From Yamagishiella unicocca (taxonomy: Eukaryota; Chlorophyta; Chlorophyceae; Chlamydomonadales; Volvocaceae), in NCBI GenBank assembly GCA_003116995.1, contig BDSL01000036.1:186001-250000 (forward strand): DNA of 64,000 nucleotides, read 5' to 3'. Numbering within the stretch: the stretch's first letter is position 1; each line of letters opens with the position of its first letter. The notes below the pieces were generated by a model. The model saw only the letters and a program-made list of their open reading frames with translations, searched no databases and had not been told where the DNA came from. The translations under genes were made by a program, and so were the position numbers. Shown here piece after piece: positions 37,373 through 48,234 of this stretch.

Positions 37373-40300
37373 ATGGCTGGATACATAGTTGTACACCTCG
37401 CGAGCATCCTCGCCCTTCTTACCCTGGTGCTGCAGGGTGCGTTAATTGCGTCATGAATGACATCATCTGTGTTATTGTTGGTCGCTCATCATCAGAATTA
37501 CTTGCCTTGCAGGTAGCCAGGCTGCACCAGCGCAACAACCTGGTGAGGCGTTCTCACTCACTACTTGTTCGGCAAAATACGATAGGATGAATTATGAAGT
37601 CTCCAACCATGACTGCGTTTTTTACCTTTTGGGCTTGGGAAGGCCACCAATTGGAAGCCGTGGCAATGTCGTCCATCGCACACAGTTACTCCTTTCGAAA
37701 CCAGCCTTGCAGCCCTAAACCTCCGGATGAATCGACACGCATTTACGGCTCCTTATAACGATGGCTTGTGCGCTAATCATCGACCGAAACCCGCAGTCGG
37801 TTGTAGGACGGCTGCCGACGGCATCCGAACAGAGTCGACGGACCGGGCGTGCAGACGCAGGAGCCGTTGCTATGCGTTTCCCACATAACTCTCAACACAT
37901 AAGCGCACGTTTGCAAGGGCAACCTTGCTCTTGACTCCTGGCGCTTGCCCCTGCAGACACACTGCAGGTGGGCTCCACGAAATTCGTATTGAAGGCCTAC
38001 CAATACAACTCGGAGACCGGGGCGTTTGGTAACCTCGATAGCTCTACGGACATCGCCGTTGGCTACGTCTTCGCACAACCCATACCGTTTTCTCCGGCAT
38101 ATAAGGGCTTGCCAGTATGCCTACCCGGTTGGACCAGTTTAGCGGCTGCAACTGCTTGCCGGGAAGCTGGCTTCCAAGGCGGCGATGCAATTCAAACCGG
38201 CGGTGACACTGGCTATTTGAAAGTTGGCCTGCCGGGCTCTAGGTTCTTCAACAACGTCACCTGCCCGCTGGAAGCCACGTCACTCAGCGAATGCACGGCA
38301 TCGTACATCGTCAACCGCGAGTGCAAGGCGATCGCAGCAGCCCTCTGTCGGAACGGTAAGAGAGCCAAGAACCTTGAAGGGCCCAACCACATGATCAGCT
38401 GAAAACGGCGCAACGGACTAGATGTACGGCATACGAATGTTGATGGTCTCAGCCGGCGCTCCTGCGCGGCTATCCTTCCGAACTGTGCACCTGCACTTCT
38501 TGTTGGGTTGGTGGACGAGGCATGGACTTAACCACCGCAAGCGACCCCCGGACAGGGACATGCCCGCACTCCGCATGCTCAATCCATGCCCCCAACTTCT
38601 GTCCAGATCTATGCTGACGTATCCCGGCCTGTTGATTGGTAATAGGTAGGACAGTGTTAATCGGGTATCGTCGTAGGTTGGATAGGATGTGAGGGCCAGA
38701 AACGAAGTTATTCCGGAATGTCGTGCTTACCTTGGCTTCCCTGGACCCTCCCCGCAGACCATACGGAGGAGCACCACGACCCGCCGGGTGGCCCGCCACC
38801 ACAGCCGTCCCAACCTGGCAAGCGGAAGCGGTTGCCGTCACCGCCGCCGTTCCCTCTGCCGCCTTCGCCGAAACCACCGTCGAAGCGCCAGGTCAGGCCC
38901 CCAAAGGGTCCTGCGAGCCCTGGGTGCCCGCCAGATACCGGTACGTACGGCAAGTACAACTGAACGCTGTGCTGTACGGCACATTGTAGAGATTGGGTGC
39001 GAGGTCGGACATAAGACGCCGACATGCAGAAGCAACTGATGGGCATTGCTCTTGCCTTGCCTTCTGAGGGACGCAAGTGAACCTCGTTTCGCTGACGCGT
39101 TCCAGCTACTCACAACTCATCTATTTACGACATAGCGCCATTGTCGCACGCATCGACGTAAGCCTGTATCCTCGCTGCAACGCGCTTACAAAGTCGTACG
39201 CCCCACCACCGTTCATGTGGTTATCGCTGCGCCGTTACCTGTGTGTCGCCAGATGGGCCCATGGAGCCTCCCCCGACTGCACCCCCACCGCCACCACCGC
39301 CACCACCGCCACCGCCACCGCCAGAGCCAGGTGCGGGTCAGGTCGGCTTGGTAGATATGCTTGGGTCCGGAGTGGCACTTGGGCACACCTTTTCACCACT
39401 GGGCTGCACCTTGCTCTCGCGAACACGTGAGATATGCATGCTTACACGAGCATGAAGGCTGACGCAGCCTATCGGGTTTCATTTAACAAATAGAAACACA
39501 CATGGGATTTGCTGCACTGCGGTAGACGTTTCACGGCGCAAGTGCGTGTGACAGGCCATACCCTGCAATTCGAGCTTCTTACGAAGTGTCAATCTGTCGC
39601 GTATGTCTTTCGACCACCGGCGTGCTTCGTTACCTCATGCCGGGCCCACGCAAGCACTAACATCGCAGATAGATGCACGTACGGCTGCCGATGGCTCCCC
39701 GGTGCTGTACCAAAACCCTGACACAAAAGCCATACCCGCCTGGCCGCTCGTGCAGAGGCCACTCCGCCGCAGCTGCCGCCACCACCTCGGCGGCCATCCC
39801 TTAAAAAGAAGCCGCCGCCACCGCCGCCACCGCGAAAGCCGGCTAGGCCTCGTCCGTCGCCGCCGCCGCCGCCCAAGAGTCACCTCAGGCCTCGTTCGCC
39901 CCGGCCGCCACCACCTGAGCTGCCCCCAGGCCCCGAGCCACCCTGTGTCCCCGAGATCCCTGTGATGCCCTCGTGGCCCTCATGGCCGCCTTATGAAGGT
40001 GCGTCACTCGGCCATCAGTCTGCCACTTTGCCCATCAACCTTCTGTCCCTCTGGACGCTAGCCCTGGTGCCTTGATTAAGGAGCAGCAAGACGCCATCTC
40101 TGGTGCCTTGGTTAAGGAGCAGCAGGGCACCGTTACTGCCGGCCGCATGGTGGAGAGCGACGTGTGTACAAAGGGCGGGAGCACGTGTGTCCGCTGCATT
40201 GGCAGTAACGGCAGCAAACGCTCCTATGGCATGGGCGGCATTCACAACATAGACGTATGTAGGCGCTTACCGAGCCGACTGGTAGCGCCTGCAAGCAGGC

Positions 40301-43300
40301 CAACGCACCTCGCAAAAACGTACACTGGAGGTCTGACCAGTGGGAGGTTGTCACCAAGAAGGGAGGGGCCTGGACATGCCTGCGGCACAAAGTTGGCCCC
40401 TTTTGGCCCTAGTTTGTCCCCGTTCGACGTCCCCCGCCCGACGTCAGCGTTAAGCTACATCGCCACCGCTTTTGCGCTTGAGCATCATTGGTATTTTTAG
40501 GCGTAGTAACCTGTGTTAAAGATTGCACAGCGGTCTCAGTGGCGGCGTCATTACCGAGGGCTGCGGATTCCATGTTCGTTGGCTCGCCTCAAGCCTGCGC
40601 CGACCTGAACCCTAGACAGAAAAGAAAAAATAATCAGTCACATCTTTGCGTCTCAAAAGAGGGGACGCAAGCGCATCGCCGTATCCGCTGGTACGGACGA
40701 CTTTTCCGTCATGTGCAAGGATATGGATACACGATGTGGCATGAAGGATTATGGTGTTGTTGTTGCAACGGTTACAGTGGGTTCCAGACCGAGAGGTAGA
40801 ACCATCGGGCACATCGCCTGACACTGAGAGAGACGGAGGAGACAAGACAGACGTGCACCGGGAAAAATGGTGTTGCTGCGCCTTCTGCCTTTGTCGCTAG
40901 GTGGTCCTGTGGAGCTGCCCCCCAGTCCACCACCGCCACCTTCGCCACCGCCACCGCCGCCACCACCGCCACCGCCACCACCGTCACCGGGTACGTATGT
41001 ATGGGCAGACGGGTCAGGCGCTTGGTTTTGCTATGTGCGTATGGTGGTTGTTGCGGGCCCAACATAAAGTCAATAAAATTGTTGCGAGCCCAACATATAG
41101 TGCAACAACAACTAATATAGTGCATCCTACAGCGAGTCCGTAGCCACTCCACCGTCCCTCCGTAGCCGCTCCCATTCCCTACTTGACCCTTGTCAAGTCT
41201 TGTCTGTTCAATGCTTGACCGCTTGCGCTTTCCTCACCTGCCTTATCCACATGCGGCACTGGGTTATCGTTGTATAAAGCTTTGGCTTCTCTTCTTATGC
41301 ACGGCGCGTGCCCTGACCTTTGTTTGTCATCTTCCTACCAGCAAACTGCAACGTTTTTAAGATCTCGTCGCTGCCGTACCGCCAGGTGGATCCCTGGAGC
41401 CGGTTTCGGGTCTACCGCCATCGCCCCCTCCCCCGCCACCACCTCCGCCGCCGCCGCCGCCTATCCCAGGTGCGCAAAGCGGATCGAAAGGCGTACCTGA
41501 ATCTGTGTGATGCAGGTTGCCATGCGTGTGTTACTCGTAGGGTGCAAGCACATCGTAGAGCTGTGAGTTGGGCATTCCTTGTGAGCATTCTGTGTGCCAT
41601 GGGTTATGGGTGATTTGCACCTGGACGTGCAATATGCACGCATATGACGGCCCGACGGTTAAGGGCATAGAATTCCGTGAACGTAGCTCAAGCGTTGCTA
41701 CGCTATGCGCTTTGCAGGAGAAAGTACGCCTCCGGAATCGCAGCCGTCCCCGCCGCCGCCCCCCCCGCCGCCGCCACCACCGCCGCCGCCGCCGCCACCA
41801 GCATTAGGTATGAGCGTGTTAGCTGGGATATCGCCGACTCGTAGGGTGCTGAGCGAGCCCTTTAACTTAAATGAAGAAAGCCCTGCAAAGCCCAGTTATA
41901 CGTTATCGAAGCATGCTGCAGAAGTTGCCTGACGACCCTGTACGTAGCAATATAGGTGCTTGCATTTAGAGGGCCTACCACGGGCGCACGGTTGGGGCGC
42001 ACATAATTATGTGGCCTAAAAGCGCAGCTCCGTACAGCTTTCGTGCCGCGTGGCCCTAAGACTCGCCTTCCGCTGCGGCTCCTCGCAGTGGGCTCCGTAC
42101 GCCTGATGGGTGGCATTAGCTCCAGGGACGGCCGCGTGGAGATCTTTTACGAAGGCGAATGGGGAGCTGTGTGCGGCAACCGGTGAGTCCAGGCGCCAGC
42201 GGGATGCACTTTTGCGCGTGGTGTCACTTATGTCCCACATGTGTTTCCTGCCAGCATGCGCTTGGACCCTGTCTGCTTCGTGCGCTGTCTCCGCCACACC
42301 CGCAGCACACATGAATACTAGTACCGGTAGGGCACAAGCGACGGGCGTACCACATCTCGAATCACGTCCTCAATCGCGCAGTGGCCCGCAGCCCAAGGAA
42401 ATGTGTATCCTGCACCCGTTACGTGTAGTAGTAAGTGTTACAGTGGGCCCTAGACCAGAAGGTAAACCGTTAGCTGTGTACTGGTAGGTAGGTACAGTGG
42501 CACTGCTAAGCAATCGCCTTGATAGCACGCGCACACTTCTATCAAAGCGATAATGTTGGATTTGTACGGGACGTGGACGTCACGATAGCCCCACGCCGTG
42601 TGGCAACGACAACTGGATGCAGGTGGACAGCGACCGAGGCGGAGGTTGTATGTGGGCAGCTTGGCTTCGACACCTATGGAGCCGAAGCCATCAACTCAAC
42701 CTTGCCCGCCGACATGCCTTTGTGGCTCGACGGCGTCGATTGCTCGCAACAGATGAACGGCTCGGCATCCTTTGGACCGCCCGCCAGGCTCTCCGACTGC
42801 AGATCGTACGGCGTAGGGGTGGTCACGTGCGACGGTGGAGATGTCGCCGGCGTGCGGTGTAGGGGGCCGCTTTCACCGCCGCCACCTTCGGGGGAGCTTC
42901 CCATTGGGTGCCTGAACTTCGAACAGCACCTGATCAGGCTCCGCGAGGCGTATCCATCGCTTCCGGATTACGCCACCCGACCCGGACGTTACAAGGCGCG
43001 GTTCAACCAACCACCGCCAAAGGCTTCTCGGAGAACCCAAGCGGCAAAGGCTAAACCGCAAGCTGCCGTAACATGGACTGCTGCCGACATCGAAGCCCGT
43101 GCGGAGGAGGTTAGCCTAGCTGGCTTGCCGTTCAGTGATGCACAACCCAACAGCTACATGCCCCCAGAAACTCCCAATGGCCCCTGGGGGTTCTGGCCTC
43201 CACCCGAAGATCCGTCTGGGGATGGCACTCCTGCCTTCCCTTCACCACAAGACTCCCCGAATGTCCCGAATGGCAATGCACCCGCCAGCCTTTCACCGCC

Positions 43301-46300
43301 GGAATCGCCGAACGGGAATGCACCCTCCAGCCTTATGCCGCCAGAAATACCCAATGGCCCCCTGGGGGTCTATCCCCCATCCGAAGGGCCATCTGGGGAT
43401 GGTCCTCCTGACTCCCCTGCGCCGCCAGGCTCGCCAAATGGGAATGTGCCTACCAGCCTTTCACCGCCAGCGCCGCCAAGGGCGTCCCCGCCCTCCAAAC
43501 AAACACCGCCACCGTCGCCAGCGAAGCAAAGCAGCCCGCCCCTAGTACGTCCTCCACCAACCTTGCCGCCTGGTGGTGACAGTCCTGTCGGTCTTTCGCC
43601 GCCAGAATCGCCCAATGGGAATGCGCCTACCAGCCTCACACCGCCAGAATCGCCCAGTGGGAATGCACCTACCAGCCTTTCGCCGCCGGAATCGCCCAAT
43701 GGGAATGCGCCTACCAGCCTCACACCGCCAGAATCGCCAAATGGGAATGCGCCTACCAGCCTTTCGCCGCCAGAATCGCCCAATGGGAATGCGCCTACCA
43801 GCCTTTCGCCGCCAGAATCGCCCAATGGGAATGCGCCTACCAGCCTTTCGCCGCCAGAATCGCCCAATGGGAATGCGCCTACCAGCCTTTCGCCGCCAGA
43901 ATCGCCCAATGGGAATGCGCCTACCAGCCTCTCGCCGCCAGAATCGCCCAGTGGGAATGCACCTACCAGCCTTTCGCCGCCAGATTCGCCCGATGGGAAT
44001 GCGCCCAACAGCCTTTCGCCGCCAGAATCGCCAAATGGGAATGCACCTACCAGCCTTTCGCCGCCAGAATCGCCAAATGGGAATGCACCTACCAGCCTTT
44101 CACCGCCAGCGTCGCCAAGGGCGTCCCCGCCCTCCAAACAAACACCGCCACCGTCGCCAGCGAAGCAAAGCAGCCCGCCCCTAGTCCGTCCTCCACCAGC
44201 CTTGCCGCCTGGTGGCGACAGTCCTGTCGGTCTTTCGCCGCCAGAATCGCCCAATGGGAATGCGCCTACCAGCCTTTCGCCGCCAGAATCGCCCAATGGG
44301 AATGCGCCCAACAGCCTTTCGCCGCCAGATTCGCCCAATGGGAATGCACCTACCAGCCTTTCGCCGCCAGATTCGCCCGATGGGAATGCGCCCAACAGCC
44401 TTTCGCCGCCAGAATCGCCAAATGGGAATGCACCTACCAGCCTTTCGCCGCCAGAATCGCCAAATGGGAATGCACCTACCAGCCTTTCACCGCCAGCGTC
44501 GCCAAGGGCGTCCCCGCCCTCCAAACAAACACCGCCACCGTCGCCAGCGAAGCAAAGCAGCCCGCCCCTAGTCCGTCCTCCACCAGCCTTGCCGCCTGGT
44601 GGTGACAGTCCTGTCGGTCTTTCGCCGCCAGAATCGCCCAATGGGAATGCGCCTACCAGCCTTTCGCCGCCAGAATCGCCCAATGGGAATGCGCCTACCA
44701 GCCTTTCGCCGCCAGAATCGCCCAATGGGAATGCGCCTACCAGCCTTTCGCCGCCAGAATCGCCCAGTGGGAATGCACCTACCAGCCTTTCGCCGCCAGA
44801 ATCGCCAAGTGGGAATGCACCTACCAGCCTTTCGCCGCCAGAATCGCCAAGTGGGAATGCACCCACCAGCCTTTTGCCGCCAGAATCGCCCAGTGGGAAT
44901 GCACCTACCAGCCTTTCGCCGCCAGAATCGCCCAATGGGAATGCGCCTACCAGCCTTTCGCCGCCAGAATCGCCCAGTGGGAATGCGCCTACCAGCCTTT
45001 CGCCGCCAGAATCGCCAAGTGGGAATGCACCTACCAGCCTTTCGCCGCCAGAATCGCCAAGTGGGAATGCACCCACCAGCCTTTTGCCGCCAGAATCGCC
45101 CAGTGGGAATGCACCTACCAGCCTTTCGCCGCCAGAATCGCCAAACGGGAATGCGCCTACCAGCCTTTCGCCGCCAGAATCGCCCAATGGGAATTCACCT
45201 ACCAGCCTTTCGCCACCAGAATCGCCCAATGGGAATGCGCCTACCAGCCTTTCGCCACCGGAGACACCTTCTGACCCTTGGGTGTTCTGGCCCCCACCAG
45301 AGGCGCCGTCTGCTGGCAGCCCCGATTTCCCTTACCCACCAGACTCGCCGAACGGGAATGTGCCTACCAGCCTTTCGCCACCAGATACCCCCCCGCCGCA
45401 TGGAAGTGACGGTCCTACTCCGCCGGCCTCACCGGGTGCAGACTCGCCCACCGGGATGACACCACCAGCGGAACCAAATGATCCGGTTGACAATTTCCCC
45501 CCACGTAACTCACCGCCGCCGGAGGGCCAGAATCCTATTGGACCTCCGCCCCCATCACCGGCCGGGACCCCACCTGCCAAGCTAACACCGCCAGCACCAC
45601 CTTCGCCAACAAAGCAGGACAGCCCACCCGCACCTCGTCCCCCACCAGTCCCCTCGCCGGGGGCCCAACGTCCCATCAGCCCACCGCCACCATCGCCAAG
45701 GGTAGCGCCGCCCACCAATCGAACACCTCCACCTTCACCGGCGCCAGCAAAGCAAAACAGCCCACCTGCGTCCCGTCCCCCACCAGTCCCCTCGCCTGGG
45801 GCCCATAGACCGCCGCCGTTGCCGCCACCGGCTTCACCGAGCAGTCCCGAAAGTCCACCTGACTTTCAGCCGCCTCCAACTTACCCGGACAGCCCTGTCG
45901 CACCCTTCATACCCGGCTGGTTGGAGAACTACGAGGATGCGAAGACGGGTGAGATAATATGGGTGGGTGGGCAGGACATAACAGGAGCGCCGTAACCCCT
46001 AGGACGACTTTGAACTTGTACTGTATGTTGCCGTAGCTTGAAGCTTTGCCAAACTGTACGACGAACTCATCGGACATCATCCATCATGTCAGGGTCTCAG
46101 CTACTCTCATCTACTGTCCCGTGCAAATTCCAATTCTTTGACCCAAATGCCTGGACTTGGCCTTCTCACAGACCTTCCACACGGCACCATACGCCTGGTC
46201 AACGGCCCAGTGGAGGGGCGCTCGGGTGTCGTGCAAATCAGCTACTGCGGGTACATCGGGACGGTGTCCATGGCGGGGCTGCAGCACCTGGAGACGACGA

Positions 46301-48234
46301 CCACGGACCCTGCCTGGCGCCGAGGGCCAGTGCTGTCGGAAATGGATTTCCCCGGGTCTTCTCCTACACTGCCTTGGAACATCGCCAACACGTTGCGTGC
46401 CGCGGCTATTTGCACACAGATGGGCTATCTGTACGGCAGGTGAGCAGTGACCCCTTGAGGAATTACAGGTCCGGTACTGTCGTAAGTACGGGACACGTCG
46501 TACGGGTGCTGCCTACGATGTCCGGCCTCCTGGCCACCCAAGAGACACTGGTGCGAACAGACCGCTGCGACTGCGCACGCAGCTAGAGCGACACCTGCCT
46601 GCTGACTGGAGCCCACAAACGGATCACCCCATTCCTTGCGCTCAAAAAGAGTACGTGAATCAATGGGCCTCAATTCTCGAATCGCTCATGATATAGCTAT
46701 TGCTGTTCCACGCTTAGCCCGCGTTAGTCAGGATTGATGGGCTTCCGTCGTCGCCCTCCCGAAACCCGCCTCCTTCACAGGTACAGGAAGGGAACGCAGC
46801 GGGCTGGCGTGGGCACAGGCTTGGTGTTCGACGCAGCGCCGGTGTGCAATCGTGGCACGAGTAACATCACGGGCGAGCTCTTGACCGAGCAGAGGGAAAT
46901 CCTCAAGGGTCTGGGCTACGTTTTCCCGGGGGCATGTTACGACTTCGACCTCCAGGTGTCGACAATGCCGAGCCATGAAAGCGACCTGTCGGTTGAGTGC
47001 TATAACGACCCGAACCAGCTCGAAAACCGGCCACCGCCGCCATCACTGCCGGGGCCACCGACGTACATGCCAGGTGAGGTTGCGACCGCGGGCAAGCCTG
47101 CCTGTCCATCGTTGGGAGTCCATCGTCCGATGGGACAATGGGTGGGCGCAGCTGTCTGGCCTTTTATCTTATGGAAACCAAGCAACCCTGGGTGGGCGCA
47201 GCTGTCTGGCCTTTTATCTTATGGAAACCAAGCAACCCTGAGTGGGCGCAGCTGTCTGGCCTTTTATCTTATGGAAACCAAGCAACCCTGGGTGGGCGCA
47301 GCTGTCTGGCCTTTTATCTTATGGAAACCAAGAAACCCTCTAGCATACCGACCCCTGAAGGAACAGGATAAGGCCGAAGGGCTAAAGCTAGTATTTGTCA
47401 CAGTGGGCTCCAGACCAAAAGGCAGAACCACCGGCCGCACCGCCGAACAGTGAAGGAGACGAATGGGATAGGGCGTAGGGAATATTCAGGTGCCGCGAAG
47501 CATCCTAGTTCAAAGCGGGTACGATTCATCGGCTGTCCTGTTCAAAGTGGTCCGTCTTTGGGTCCCACAGGCTCTAGAAGGCAGCAGAGGGCAGTGAGGC
47601 TACCCTATTCGTTGCCTTGACCTTCTGGTTCCCTTACCCTGCTGGCTCCTTTGCAGGCCCTGCGAACACGCCACCATACTACCAACCACCCTTATACTCG
47701 CCTTGGTCATATTCTCCGCCAACGTATCCACCTGCACGGCCGCCGTCCTACCCACCTCTCGCACCGCCGCCGTCACAACCGCCGTCACAACCGCCGTCGC
47801 AACCGCCGGTGCAACCGGCACCTTTGGCGCGTTGCTACAACTCCACTCTGCTGGAGGCGGAGCTGACCATGCTTCTCAAGAAAACCTCCAGTGTGCCGGT
47901 CATGACATTGACAGCCTGCGCGGCGGCATCGGCGACCATCGGCGAAAGCATCGGCGAGAACTTCTCGTACATGGCCTTTGCGAGCTACCCAGCATCCAAG
48001 ACAGGGCCCGATGGCGTCGTCACGTTATCATCCACGACGCTCTGTTACGGTGTGACTCTGACGAGCGGGGCTGGTGAACTGGGGCCTGTCACTGCGGCGC
48101 TGCCACTCGCAAATTGCGAAGTTGTACGATGCGCATCAACAGCGGAAACAGAGCCGTCAGCAAGTCCGTCCGCGTGTGGAGGCGTGCGGAGCGACATCCT
48201 CGTGGTGTACCCATTGTCCGCAGGTGCCCGTTGA
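37373..48234 (+). CDS. Secreted three-SRCR, proline-hinge extracellular-matrix protein, 14 exons
   Basis: Exons: 37373-37436, 37513-37542, 37957-38355, 38758-38940, 39253-39330, 39756-39998, 40901-40990, 41386-41469, 41718-41807, 42089-42182, 42548-45948, 46172-46439, 46781-47073, 47657-48234; 1,964 residues. A signal peptide (VVHLASILALLTLVLQG) is followed by SRCR-like domain 1 (VCLPGWTSLAAATACREAGF, about 70-164). Six proline-rich exons follow (165-420), one Lys-rich. SRCR 2 starts VRLMGG, EWGAVC, then VVCGQLGF, LDGVDC, VTCDGGDVAGVRC. Next is the (SPPESPNGNAPTSL)n domain, then SRCR 3 (GTIRLVNG, AAICTQMGY), a second hinge and a Cys-containing C-terminal domain. Architecture fits a volvocine wall/ECM hydroxyproline-rich glycoprotein. 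The frame stays open past the 45948 donor to a stop at 45993; joining to 46172 (phase 1 to phase 1) is preferred because the downstream SRCR exon has no start or signal peptide of its own. Alternatively two genes. Confidence 0.8.
40064..40126. repeat. Two-copy direct repeat in SRCR intron
   Basis: About 26 bp beginning CTGGTGCCTTG and ending AAGGAGCAGCA, at 40064 and again at 40100 (36-bp period), with one internal difference. It lies in the intron after exon 39756-39998. Confidence 0.75.
40770..40855 (+). repeat. Dispersed CAGTGGG repeat, copy B
   Basis: CAGTGGGTTCCAGACCGAGA begins at 40775 and is followed by GGGCACATCGCCTGACACTG, giving the longest tail match to copy A. Intronic in the SRCR gene. 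Confidence 0.7.
42430..42485 (+). repeat. Dispersed CAGTGGG repeat, copy C
   Basis: CAGTGGGCCCTAGACCAGAA begins at 42441, preceded by GTAGTAAGTGTTA as in the other copies. It diverges after about 30 bp. Intronic in the SRCR gene, just before the large repeat exon. Confidence 0.6.
43594..45262 (+). repeat. 42-bp coding tandem repeat (14 residues), ~34 copies in three arrays
   Basis: The unit encodes SPPESPNGNAPTSL with few variants (N/S/D before GNA, T/N before S, ESP/DSP, LS/LT/LL). Arrays hold 13, 6 and 15 units (about 43594-44100, 44231-44490, 44617-45262). They are separated by a near-identical non-repeat spacer with PPSKQTPPPSPAKQSSPP and PPGGDSPVG, also present before the first array. 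In the third array a five-unit (210-bp) block ending in an LLPPESP unit is duplicated in tandem. Confidence 0.95.
47141..47340. repeat. 50-bp tandem repeat, 4 copies
   Basis: Units start GGTGGGCGCAGCTGTCTGGC at 47141, 47191, 47241 and 47291, nearly identical (single changes in units 3 and 4). It lies in the intron of the SRCR gene between exons ending at 47073 and starting at 47657. Confidence 0.95.
47388..47465 (+). repeat. Dispersed CAGTGGG repeat, copy D
   Basis: CAGTGGGCTCCAGACCAAAA at 47401 is identical to copy A over its first 25 bases, preceded by GTATTTGTCA. It follows the 50-bp tandem repeat in the same SRCR intron. Confidence 0.75.

Noticed and set aside
42519..42547. Start of the large SRCR repeat exon at the first open codon (42519)
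   Set aside because: The frame there has no ATG, and the SRCR domain needs exon 42089-42182 upstream; the acceptor CAAAG at 42547 is the one that keeps phase 2.
43370..45229. 619-residue minus-strand open frame of GDSGGERLVGAFPL repeats
   Set aside because: It is the antisense shadow of the 42-bp coding array; one stop-free unit keeps the frame open along the whole array. It lacks a domain, signal or splice support.
43573..45459. Plus-strand frames with MGMRLPAFRRQNRP-type repeats
   Set aside because: Second-frame reading of the same 42-bp array; the SPPESP frame is continuous with the SRCR domain and the proline hinges.
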